Assembly: GCA_964370815.1 (NCBI GenBank)
Contig: CAYJKQ010000001.1
Coordinates: forward strand, 434,001 to 498,000
Source of the DNA: UBA12087 sp964370815
GTDB taxonomy: Bacteria; Chloroflexota; Anaerolineae; Anaerolineales; Villigracilaceae
DNA: 64,000 bases
Reading direction: 5' to 3'
The translations under genes were made by a program, and so were the position numbers. Under the pieces are notes generated by a model that was not told the origin of the DNA, did not search any database, and was given only the letters and a program-made list of their open reading frames with translations. This document shows positions 1 through 7,678 of this stretch, in pieces (position 1 is the first letter of the stretch; each line of letters begins with the position of its first letter).

Positions 1-203
1 GTTGTTGATTAAATTCTTCAATTCAAAATAAGAAATTTTAGCTCATTAAGGGTTTTTTCCGTTTGCACTGCGGAATTATCCGTGGCTAAAATTCTTATGA
101 TTTAAATTTGGATAGATAAAACATGACACTAAAATTATCTTATATTTTGTATGAAGCAACTTAAGTTAATTTCGTGTTATCCGAGGTGTTTGATAATTAT
201 TTG
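1..203. other. Intergenic region downstream of pckA
   Basis: No coding frame with a plausible start and ribosome binding site is visible on either strand. The region is AT-rich and lies 3' of the minus-strand pckA gene. I see no convincing stem followed by a T-run that would serve as its terminator. Confidence 0.6.
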
Positions 204-1847
204 CTATATTTTTGGACCAGCTTCCATGACCATTTTAGAGACCGTCTGTTCAAATTTCTTAAAATTATCAATAAATCTTGAAGCAAGTTGGTGATATTTT
301 TTCCAGTACTCTTCCTCATCGTCCCATGCTTTTGCTGGGTATAAGATCTTTTCAGGTATTCCTTCGCAGACCGTTGGGATTTGGAAGCCAAAAATTTTAT
401 CAGAATAAAATTCCACATTTTCAAGCTTTCCATCCAAAACTGCATTGAGCAGACTCCGGGTATATTGGATACTGATCCTTTTACCGACACCAAATGGGCC
501 GCCCACCCAGCCAGTATTTACCAACCAACAATTCACAGAATATCGTTCGATTTTCCGTTTCAAAATGTCCGCATAAAATGCTGGCCTGTGAACCATAAAC
601 GGACCTCCAAAACAGGCGCTAAAAGTTATCTCAGGTTCATCCCTCAAACCAATCTCAGTACCTGCAACTTTTGATGTATATCCAGATATAAAGTGATATA
701 AAGCTTGGTCTATAGACAACTTTGCAATTGGAGGCAAAACTCCTGATGCATCGCAAGTCAGGAAAATTATATTTTTTGGATGGCCACCCCTTTTATCTGC
801 TACAGCATTTTCTATAAAATCCAAGGGATAAGAAGCACGGGTATTTTCCGTCAGGCTCGGATCGTCAAGATCTATATTTCGGTTAGCAGGATCATATACA
901 ACATTTTCGAGAATAGTCCCAAATTTTTCTGTACAGGCATAGATCTGAGGTTCTGCAGATTCAGAAAGACCAATAACCTTGGCATAACAACCATCCTCGA
1001 AATTGAATACGCCGTTATCGCTCCATCCATGCTCATCGTCTCCAATCAACATTCTATTGGGATCTGCAGAAAGAGTGGTTTTTCCAGTCCCAGACAGACC
1101 GAAGAAGAGGGCAACATCGCCACTTTTGCCCTCGTTGGCAGAGCAGTGCATGGTCATAACGCTGTCTTTGAGTGGAAGCAAATAATTTAGAACAGAAAAT
1201 ACAGATTTTTTGATCTCTCCTCCATAGCCTGTATTTCCAATAATGCACAAGCGTTGGTCAAAATTCAGCACAATAAAAGTATCGGATGGCGTCTGATCAA
1301 TTTGCGGGAATGATTTAAAACCTGGCAAGCATAAAACCGTAAATTCCGGGGTGTGGCGACGGTATTCTTCCATTGTTTGCGGTTTAATAAACATGTTACG
1401 GACAAAATGGCTGTGCCAGGCATATTCGGTAATAATCCGGACAGGTAAACGATAATCTGGGTCTGCTCCTCCATAACAATCCTGAATAAAAACATCCCTC
1501 CCTTGTAGATATCCTTGCATGCGGCTAAAAAGCTCGTTGAATTTTTCTGTTGGATAAGGACGGTTATATTGTCCCCACCATATGTGCTCTTCTGTTGATG
1601 GTTCACGAACTACAAATTTATCATTCGCTGCCCTGGCAGTATGTTTTCCGGTATTGACAACAAGAGGACCGGAATGAGAAACTTGAGCTTCTCCGCGAAA
1701 AATTACTTCTTCATACAATGCTTCAACAGGCAAGTTCCAATATGCTTTTCTCAAATTGGTTAAACCCAAATTTTCCAAACCGTAATCGCTGCGATTAATT
1801 CCTGCCTGAAGTTCTGCTGGAGTCTTGATACCCAAAATATTGTTCAT
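204..1847 (-). CDS. pckA: ATP-dependent phosphoenolpyruvate carboxykinase
   Basis: Converts oxaloacetate and ATP to phosphoenolpyruvate, CO2 and ADP in the cytosol, the entry step to gluconeogenesis from C4 acids. The 547-residue protein has the usual length of the bacterial ATP-type family. It shows the P-loop GLSGTGKTTLS at about residues 250-260, the upstream signature YGGEIKKS at about 208-215, GDDEHGW in the metal-binding region and GGPFGVGKRI near the C-terminus. I chose the ATG at 1847 over the TTG two codons upstream, because AGGG lies seven bases before the ATG. This start also forms an ATGA overlap with the stop codon of the upstream aminotransferase gene, which implies translational coupling. 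That neighbour would make oxaloacetate from aspartate, so the pair reads as an aspartate-to-PEP route (inference). Confidence 0.95.
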   Translation of the reverse strand: MNNILGIKTPAELQAGINRSDYGLENLGLTNLRKAYWNLPVEALYEEVIFRGEAQVSHSGPLVVNTGKHTARAANDKFVVREPSTEEHIWWGQYNRPYPTEKFNELFSRMQGYLQGRDVFIQDCYGGADPDYRLPVRIITEYAWHSHFVRNMFIKPQTMEEYRRHTPEFTVLCLPGFKSFPQIDQTPSDTFIVLNFDQRLCIIGNTGYGGEIKKSVFSVLNYLLPLKDSVMTMHCSANEGKSGDVALFFGLSGTGKTTLSADPNRMLIGDDEHGWSDNGVFNFEDGCYAKVIGLSESAEPQIYACTEKFGTILENVVYDPANRNIDLDDPSLTENTRASYPLDFIENAVADKRGGHPKNIIFLTCDASGVLPPIAKLSIDQALYHFISGYTSKVAGTEIGLRDEPEITFSACFGGPFMVHRPAFYADILKRKIERYSVNCWLVNTGWVGGPFGVGKRISIQYTRSLLNAVLDGKLENVEFYSDKIFGFQIPTVCEGIPEKILYPAKAWDDEEEYWKKYHQLASRFIDNFKKFEQTVSKMVMEAGPKI

Positions 1848-3076
1848 AGCCAATCCCTCACCAATTTGCGGTCACCAATATAGATTTCACTCGGAGCATT
1901 GGGATCAAGTGCCCACTTCATGCGTTCAACTCCTTCGGTTATTTCTTTTACAGATCCTGCAAAACTTATTCTTAAATGACCTTCCATACCAAATTCCTTG
2001 CCAGGAACTGTCACTACCATTGCTTTCTTGAGCAGAAAATTGGACAGAGCAATAGAGTTTTTTGCAACACTATCTCTCAGATATGCTCTGAAATCAGGTA
2101 GTGCATAGAAAGTACCTTCCGGTTTTGTGACACGGACATCACTAAAAGCGTGCAGTTCCTGCATTAATACGTCCCGGTTATTTTGCATCGTCAGACGCAG
2201 GCTTTCCACAATAGATTGCATACCTGTTAAAGCGCCTTCAGCAGCGGATTGCAAAACTGGCGAAACGCAGGTCGTTGTCTGTGATTGAACGTTGGTCATC
2301 ACTTCTACCATTTTCTTAGAAGCAACTACCCACCCAATGCGAAAGCCGGTCATTCCATATATTTTGGCTACTCCATTTACTATTATGATCTTGGTATTTT
2401 CAATGTCTTTATTTGAAAAATTGCAGGCTGGTGTGGCAATTTTTCCATCAAATACAAGCTTGTGATATATGTCATCACATATCAGGTAAATTCCTTGCTT
2501 TTCGCACACATCTACAATTTTTGAAAGAATTTCTGATGGGAAGATGGCTCCCGAGGGGTTATTCGGACTATTAAGTATGATCGCTTTTGTATAAGAACTT
2601 ATAGCTTGTTCGATCTCGTAAAAACTTGGAATAAAACGTCCATCTTCCGGAGTCACTATGACAGGTACCGCACCAATCATCTTTATTATTTCAGGATAAC
2701 TAACCCAGTAAGGTGCCAGTACTATCACTTCATCTTGAGGATTACATATTGTAAAGAGAATATTAAAAAGAGATTGTTTTGCTCCTTCAGATACAATGAC
2801 ATTTCCTGGTTCCACAATCCGCTGATAATGGTCTTCTGTATAACGAATGATCGCTTTTTTCAAGGAAGGTAAACCATCGGTTGGAACGTATTTTATATCC
2901 CCACTGCTCAATTTTGCAGCTGAACTTAATATTGCACCAATAGGTGCTTTATTTTTTGGTTCTCCGATGCCAAGGTGTATGACGGATTCGCCGCGCTCGC
3001 GCAGCAATCGAGCTTCCTCATTCAACCTTAAAGTTGGCGATTCCGCAATTGAACAAGCTATTTCGCTTAAACTCAT
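1844..3076 (-). CDS. Class I PLP aminotransferase, aspartate aminotransferase type
   Basis: A pyridoxal-phosphate enzyme of the fold-type I aspartate aminotransferase family, 410 residues and slightly longer than usual. The PLP lysine is Lys238 in VAKIYGMTGFRIGW. NSPNNPSGA (about 169-177) and DDIYHKLVF (201-209) are the expected cofactor-pocket motifs. The ATG is preceded by GGAGAAGAATT. The gene is followed by pckA through a four-base ATGA overlap, and a good promoter lies just upstream. Transamination of aspartate with 2-oxoglutarate is the likeliest reaction, given pckA as partner. However, this subfamily also includes enzymes for other amino acids, so the substrate is inferred. Confidence 0.85.
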   Translation of the reverse strand: MSLSEIACSIAESPTLRLNEEARLLRERGESVIHLGIGEPKNKAPIGAILSSAAKLSSGDIKYVPTDGLPSLKKAIIRYTEDHYQRIVEPGNVIVSEGAKQSLFNILFTICNPQDEVIVLAPYWVSYPEIIKMIGAVPVIVTPEDGRFIPSFYEIEQAISSYTKAIILNSPNNPSGAIFPSEILSKIVDVCEKQGIYLICDDIYHKLVFDGKIATPACNFSNKDIENTKIIIVNGVAKIYGMTGFRIGWVVASKKMVEVMTNVQSQTTTCVSPVLQSAAEGALTGMQSIVESLRLTMQNNRDVLMQELHAFSDVRVTKPEGTFYALPDFRAYLRDSVAKNSIALSNFLLKKAMVVTVPGKEFGMEGHLRISFAGSVKEITEGVERMKWALDPNAPSEIYIGDRKLVRDWL

Positions 3077-3124
3077 AATTCTTCTCCAGTCAGGATTGAA
3101 ACTAAATTTATTAATTATTGATTG

Positions 3125-3153
3125 ATTATAATTTAGTTATCGTCCCTTCCCAA
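3125..3153 (-). promoter_or_regulatory. Sigma-70-type promoter for the aminotransferase-pckA operon
   Basis: On the minus strand TTGGGA (3153-3148) is separated by exactly 17 bases from TATAAT (3130-3125). The predicted transcript start is about 40 bases before the aminotransferase ATG. This would let the two metabolic genes be transcribed independently of fabD upstream. Confidence 0.6.
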
Positions 3154-3170
3154 AGTGAAAGGTGTCACAT

Positions 3171-4136
3171 CTAGGTTGATACATCCATCTCACGTCTAAG
3201 CACATCGATGTTATTAATCGTCCCAAAGGCGAAACCTTTAATGTTTTCATTTATTCTCTTCATCAACCCTGTAAGCACATTCCCACTGCCAATTTCGATA
3301 AATGTTGATATCCCAAGAGAATGTATGCATTGAATTGATTCTGTCCAGCGGACACGCGATGTGAGCTGAGCCAGAATATCTTGTTTTAAATCATCAGCGT
3401 GGGTTATTGGTACAGCTTTTACATTGCTGATAATCGGGATGTCTGCATCCTTAAATCCATCAATGCCTTCAATTGCTTTGTTGAATCTTTTTTGCGCATT
3501 AATCATTAGTTTTGAATGTGCTGCAATACTTACTGCCAATGGTTGAACTTTTCGTGCTCCCCTATCTTTTGCGATTTTCATTGCTCGCTCTAGAGCAGAT
3601 TGTTCGCCGGATATTACTATTTGACCCGGGCAATTATCATTAGCGATCTGCACCATTCCAGAAACATTTGAGGCATCAGTGCAGACTTTTTCCAGCATTT
3701 GCACATCCATGCCCAAAATAGCTGCCATCCCACCAGGAGAAATGGTGCCAGCCTCCCGCATCAACTCGCCACGCTTTCGAACTAGCCTCAATCCATTCTC
3801 AAATGAGATTGAACCAGCTGCAACCAAGGCACTGATCTCTCCAAGGGAATGTCCTGCAATAAAGGCTGGTTTAATGTCCGGGAACTCATTCTCAAATAAT
3901 CTCAATGCAGCTATTGAATGCACAAGCAAAGCAGGTTGTGTATTTACGGTCTCATTAAGAGCATCAGGGGGTCCTTCCCAAAGAATTCTTGATAGCTCAA
4001 ATCCAAGAATATTATCAGCCTGTTTGAATATATCCCTACATAGATTGAAATGGTTTGCAAGATCATAACCCATCCCCACTATTTGCGAACCTTGCCCAGG
4101 AAAAATATATGCGATCTTTTCGGTTTTTAGATTCAT
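3171..4136 (-). CDS. fabD: Malonyl-CoA:ACP transacylase
   Basis: Loads malonyl groups from malonyl-CoA onto acyl carrier protein for type II fatty acid synthesis in the cytosol. The 321-residue protein has the FPGQGSQ oxyanion loop at 12-18, the nucleophile Ser97 in GHSLGE and the catalytic His207 in SIAAHSKLM, all as expected for FabD. It lies downstream of rpmF, a common arrangement in bacteria where rpmF precedes fatty acid genes. No other fab gene is present here. No clear ribosome binding site precedes the ATG. Instead a strong hairpin ends about 13 bases upstream, so expression may be attenuated or coupled to rpmF. Confidence 0.95.
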   Translation of the reverse strand: MNLKTEKIAYIFPGQGSQIVGMGYDLANHFNLCRDIFKQADNILGFELSRILWEGPPDALNETVNTQPALLVHSIAALRLFENEFPDIKPAFIAGHSLGEISALVAAGSISFENGLRLVRKRGELMREAGTISPGGMAAILGMDVQMLEKVCTDASNVSGMVQIANDNCPGQIVISGEQSALERAMKIAKDRGARKVQPLAVSIAAHSKLMINAQKRFNKAIEGIDGFKDADIPIISNVKAVPITHADDLKQDILAQLTSRVRWTESIQCIHSLGISTFIEIGSGNVLTGLMKRINENIKGFAFGTINNIDVLRREMDVST

Positions 4137-4149
4137 ACACCATATAACA

Positions 4150-4180
4150 CCAAAAAGCCGTGATTGTCACGGCCTTTTGG
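4150..4180 (-). terminator. Hairpin between rpmF and fabD, possible terminator or attenuator
   Basis: The minus-strand RNA would form a 14-bp stem, CCAAAAGGCCGTGA paired with TCACGGCTTTTTGG, around a CAA loop. The only non-Watson-Crick pair is a G:U, which is a mismatch if read on the plus strand, so the structure fits minus-strand RNA. It starts right after the rpmF stop and ends close to the fabD start. The U-run lies within the stem, so termination may be partial. Confidence 0.55.
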
Positions 4181-4181
4181 T

Positions 4182-4379
4182 TTATTTTTTCTTATCCTCT
4201 TTCTTTACATCGATCACTTCACGCCCCTTGTAAAATCCGCAGCTTGGGCAAACAGTATGCGGTAATGCCATTTCTCCGCAATTGGTACATGCGACCAAGT
4301 TACTGGTGGTGAGTGCATCATGTGAACGTCGGCGGTCGCGGCGAGCCTTGGATATTTTTCTTTTTGGTTGTGGTGGCAT
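4182..4379 (-). CDS. rpmF: 50S ribosomal protein L32
   Basis: A 65-residue large-subunit ribosomal protein with the zinc-binding form of L32: Cys31, Cys34, Cys44 and Cys47 (CTNC and CPSC) follow the basic N-terminal segment PKRKISKARRDRRRSH. AAGGAGA lies six bases before the ATG. The gene sits between prfB and fabD on the same strand. The lysine-rich C-terminal tail (EDKKK) is normal for the family. Confidence 0.95.
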   Translation of the reverse strand: MPPQPKRKISKARRDRRRSHDALTTSNLVACTNCGEMALPHTVCPSCGFYKGREVIDVKKEDKKK

Positions 4380-4544
4380 TACTTTCTCCTTAATCTCTTC
4401 AACTTTTAATATTACTTGAAAGGTCGGTTGATCATTCCATTTTACAGTCCCGAATCAAGCTGAGTGATTATAGCGGCGATATTCAGGTGCGTCAAGTAGA
4501 AAACGCAAAGAGCAGAAACGCAACTAAATATCAAAAAAGATTCT

Positions 4545-5628
4545 TCACTCTCCCTGGCGTAGATATGCCTCCATGAAACCATCCAAATCCCCATTTAATA
4601 CTGCCTGAGCATTTCCCATTTCATGATCCGTGCGGTGATCCTTGACGATCTGATAAGGATGGAGGACATATGAGCGGATCTGACTACCCCACTCGGCTTT
4701 GGTGTACTCTCCACGCAATACAGCTATCTCTTCACTCTTTTCAGCCTGCTGGATTTCCACCAAACGCGCCATTAATACTTTCATTGCATTTTCACGGTTT
4801 TGAGTTTGCGATCGCTCATTTTGGCAGGTTACAACCAAACCACTGGGGATATGGGTAATTCGGATAGCTGTAGACGTTTTTTGAACATTTTGGCCACCTG
4901 CCCCTGAGGACTTGAATACATCAATCTTCAAATCCCCAGGGTCTATTTGAATATCAGGATTATCAAAAGCAATTTGGGGTAATACTTCTACCAGGGCAAA
5001 TGATGTATGTCTTCTATGGGCTGAATCAAATGGAGACAATCTAACAAGCCTGTGAACCCCCTTTTCTGAGCGGAGATATCCAAAAGCATAGCGTCCATTA
5101 ATTGAAAGTGTAACACTTTTTACACCAGCTTCTTCCCCCAATGTAATATCCATAATCTCAGTTTTAAAATTACTTTTCTCAGCCCAGCGAAGGTACATCC
5201 GCATGAGCATTTCTGTCCAATCCTGGGAATCGGTTCCACCCGCTCCTGCGTGAATGGCAAGAATTGCATCATCAGAATCATATTTGCCTGACAACATTGC
5301 TGCAAACGATCGTTTCTCTACTTCAATTTCAAGTTCGCCGGTTTCTTTTTCCAGATCTTCCTGGAGACTCTCGTCCTTGAGCGCAGCCAACTCCTTTGTT
5401 TCCTGGATTTTTTGAAGGAAATTTCGCCAATATTCGATTTCATTTCTAAACGCAGTAGCTCTCTTCATGATCCCCTGGGCGTGCGTAGAATTATCCCAAA
5501 AATTGGGATCTTGAATTTCCTCTTCCAACTCTAGAAGTGATGTTTCTGCACCTTGTATGTCAAAGACGCTCCATAATTTGTAAAATGGTGCCTTCGGCAT
5601 TAGCTAATCTATTCATAAGTTCTTGCAT
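4545..5628 (-). CDS. prfB: Peptide chain release factor 2, made by programmed +1 frameshift
   Basis: Recognises UGA and UAA stop codons and triggers peptide release. Zero-frame translation starts at the ATG at 5628, preceded by GGAGG four bases away, and reads 22 codons to an in-frame TGA at 5562-5560. A +1 shift on CTT TGA C continues into the main frame, giving about 360 residues, the normal RF2 length. The main frame carries the RF2 stop-codon-reading tripeptide SPF in RLSPFDSAHRR and the catalytic GGQ in SSGAGGQNVQKTSTAIR. The continuous frame alone would give an unnatural N-terminus (MPKAPFYKLW), whereas the shifted reading gives a normal RF2 start. It lies between ftsY and rpmF. The frameshift site is annotated separately. 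Confidence 0.95.
5559..5572 (-). promoter_or_regulatory. prfB programmed +1 frameshift site with internal Shine-Dalgarno
   Basis: The minus strand reads GGAG CGT CTT TGA C. The slippery CTT codon is followed by an in-frame TGA and C (5565-5559), and GGAG (5572-5569) lies three bases before CTT. This matches the known RF2 autoregulatory site: low RF2 slows termination at TGA and promotes the shift that makes more RF2. Confidence 0.93.
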
Positions 5629-5652
5629 AGGTCCTCCGTGCAACGTTCAGTA

Positions 5653-6561
5653 TCAAACAGCCAATATACTTTTAATAAATGCATCCGGGTCAAATAATTG
5701 CAGGTCATCTGTTGTTTCGCCCAATCCCACATAAATAATTGGCAAATCCAATTCTTCCTGGATGGCAAAAGCCATGCCACCTTTTGCTGACGAATCGAGT
5801 TTTGCCAGAATTATTCCAGTGACATTAACTGCAGCTTTGAAAGCCTTTGCCTGCAAAAAGGCATTTTGGCCGGTTGTGGCGTCCAAAACCAACCAGGTCG
5901 CATGGGGCGCACCGGTTAAAGCTTTACCTGTTACCCGGACCACTTTTTTAAGCTCTTCCATCAGGTTGAAACGAGTATGCAATCTTCCAGCTGTATCCAC
6001 CAATACTATATCGATTTGTTTTGCCATGGCAGATTGGACAGCATCATAAACAACTGCACCAGGGTCACTACCTGGTTGACCGGTGATTATTGGCAAGATC
6101 AACCTATCTGCCCAGATCTGCAATTGATCCACTGCTGCAGCTCGAAAAGTATCTGCAGCAACCAGTAGTACTTTCTTGCCTTTTTTGGAAAATATTTGAC
6201 CCAATTTGGCAATACTTGTGGTTTTACCGGAACCATTTACCCCTACCAACAATATTACAAAAGGTTTTGCATTAATATTAACGCTTGCTAATTCTCCAAG
6301 CCTTGAACGTAATTCCAATTCCAATAATGGCTTGATGTCTGCAGCCCTGGTTACACCGTTGGAACGCACGGTTGCCTGTAATGAAGATAAAATCGACTGG
6401 GAGGTCGCGATCCCTATGTCTGCCAGGATTAGGATCGCTTCCAGTTCATCCCAAATTTCGGAATTAATTTCTGTTGCTCCAAGCAGATTGGCAAAGTGAC
6501 CGAAGGCAGCTTTGCTGGTTCGAGAGAGCCCTGATTTCCAACGACTGAAAATTTCTTCCAT
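5653..6561 (-). CDS. ftsY: Signal recognition particle receptor FtsY
   Basis: A GTPase that docks the signal recognition particle-ribosome complex at the membrane for co-translational insertion. The 302-residue protein has a short N-terminal N domain and the NG GTPase core: G1 GVNGSGKTT at about 107-115, DTFRAAAVDQL at about 137-147, DTAGRLH at about 189 and a TKLD-like AKLDSSAKGG near the C-terminus. The long acidic A domain of the E. coli protein is absent, as in many bacteria. I chose the ATG at 6561 rather than the TTG at 6570, because the only promoter seen has a -10 at 6577-6572 that would start the transcript at about 6565. The mRNA would then be almost leaderless, which fits the lack of a Shine-Dalgarno sequence. 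Confidence 0.93.
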   Translation of the reverse strand: MEEIFSRWKSGLSRTSKAAFGHFANLLGATEINSEIWDELEAILILADIGIATSQSILSSLQATVRSNGVTRAADIKPLLELELRSRLGELASVNINAKPFVILLVGVNGSGKTTSIAKLGQIFSKKGKKVLLVAADTFRAAAVDQLQIWADRLILPIITGQPGSDPGAVVYDAVQSAMAKQIDIVLVDTAGRLHTRFNLMEELKKVVRVTGKALTGAPHATWLVLDATTGQNAFLQAKAFKAAVNVTGIILAKLDSSAKGGMAFAIQEELDLPIIYVGLGETTDDLQLFDPDAFIKSILAV

Positions 6562-6571
6562 AGCGGGCAAG

Positions 6572-6599
6572 ATTATAACATAGGGGACTATGTTATACT
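6572..6599. promoter_or_regulatory. Palindromic divergent promoter between ftsY and osmC
   Basis: A perfect inverted repeat with 10-base arms (TATAACATAG and CTATGTTATA, 6574-6597) and a GGGA centre. Each arm carries an extended -10: TGTTATAAT on the minus strand toward ftsY and TGTTATACT on the plus strand toward the OsmC gene. The two transcripts would diverge from about 6565 and 6606. The symmetry would also suit a dimeric regulator. Confidence 0.6.
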
Positions 6600-6652
6600 T
6601 TTACTGAAATTGTTCATTATTTATGAATAACAAAATTCTTGATGGAGGTATC

Positions 6653-7084
6653 ATGGCAGATCAATGGACCAAGCTTACAGCTGCCTGGAAAGGTGGTATG
6701 GAATTCATTGGTTACAATGAGGCTGGCGGACAGGTTCAGATGACCACGATCAATGGTGTGCCAGGGATCGGTCCAATGCAGCTACTGCTGGCGGGATTGG
6801 CAGGATGTACGGGTATGGATATTGTTTCCATTCTTCAGAAAAAGAAGATCGAGTTGTCAGACTTCAAAGTGGAAGTTGAAGCCCTGCGAGCAAATACTTA
6901 CCCAATGATCTGGACAGATATCAATGTTATGTATCTTTTATGGGGCGAAAGCATCAAAATAAAAGATGTCGAACAAGCGATCAGATTATCCGAAGATAAA
7001 TATTGTTCAGCTAGTATCATGCTCGGAAAATCTGCTCGAATCAAGTCCGGATATCGAATTTTAAAACCAGGTGAAACCACCTAA
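6653..7084 (+). CDS. OsmC/Ohr-family protein
   Basis: A 143-residue member of the OsmC/Ohr superfamily, whose characterised members reduce organic hydroperoxides with a pair of cysteines. Cys52 in LAGLAGCTGMD lies in the central helix, and the second family cysteine is Cys118 in DKYCSASIML. I chose the ATG at 6653 because GGAGG lies five bases upstream. An ATG 30 bases earlier has no ribosome binding site. Thioredoxin follows 21 bases downstream, so the two probably form a small thiol or peroxide-defence operon. The natural substrate cannot be read from the sequence, and this is closer to the YhfA/OsmC type than to canonical Ohr (inference). Confidence 0.85.
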   Translation: MADQWTKLTAAWKGGMEFIGYNEAGGQVQMTTINGVPGIGPMQLLLAGLAGCTGMDIVSILQKKKIELSDFKVEVEALRANTYPMIWTDINVMYLLWGESIKIKDVEQAIRLSEDKYCSASIMLGKSARIKSGYRILKPGETT

Positions 7085-7105
7085 AAGAGGAGTGTTAAAA
7101 AAATT

Positions 7106-7450
7106 ATGGAACCTATTCATGTAACCGATGCTGCTTTTCAAAAAACTGTTCTTGATAACCCATTACCGGTAATTGTTGATTTCTGGGCACCCTGGTGCGG
7201 ACCCTGCAAAATGGTTGGCCCGATGCTGGATAAAATTGCCAAAGAAAATGCTGGCAAAGTCATTGTTGCCAAGGTAAATACAGATGAAAATCCAGATTGG
7301 GCAATGAAGTACGGCGTTCAAGGAATCCCGACCATGCTATTTATATTTGGCGGCAAGATCGTTCACCGCCAGGTGGGAGCGCTACCAGAAAAGATGCTGC
7401 GTGAGGCTGTATCTCAATTTCTGGAAGTATCGATTCAAACCAAACAATAA
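7106..7450 (+). CDS. trxA: Thioredoxin
   Basis: A 114-residue cytosolic dithiol-disulfide oxidoreductase with the redox motif WCGPC (Trp30, Cys31, Cys34) and the cis-proline loop GIPTM. It donates electrons to enzymes such as peroxidases and reductases and would itself be reduced by the thioredoxin reductase at 34.8-35.7 kb. The Shine-Dalgarno-like GAGGAG is about 13 bases before the ATG, a longer spacing than usual. It probably shares a transcript with the upstream OsmC-like gene. A hairpin with a T-run follows about 190 bases downstream. Confidence 0.95.
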   Translation: MEPIHVTDAAFQKTVLDNPLPVIVDFWAPWCGPCKMVGPMLDKIAKENAGKVIVAKVNTDENPDWAMKYGVQGIPTMLFIFGGKIVHRQVGALPEKMLREAVSQFLEVSIQTKQ

Positions 7451-7635
7451 ACCTTTACTAATAAATTTCGTTTTTTTATTGTTATTGAAATTAATAAGCA
7501 TATTGGGGTTGCTTTTCTAATAATTGCAACCGCATAGTAACCATGAATGTTCTTCAGGATAATCCCATCTGAAATAGCTAATTATTTCCCTTGTTTAAAA
7601 TGGCAGACTTTGCTTATGCTTTAGAGAATAAAGAG

Positions 7636-7675
7636 AGGACCGTCACCTTTTTGGAAGATGGTCCTTCTTTTTCTT
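7636..7675 (+). terminator. Rho-independent terminator, trxA side
   Basis: AGGACC (7636-7641) pairs with GGTCCT (7660-7665). The stem is extended by wobble pairs and followed by TTCTTTTTC. It lies between the convergent trxA and murA genes and ends right at the murA stop, so it may act in both directions. Confidence 0.6.
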
Positions 7676-7678
7676 AAA

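Noticed and set aside
780..1190. Plus-strand frames opposite pckA
   Set aside because: They are shadows of a gene with intact active-site motifs; no start signals.
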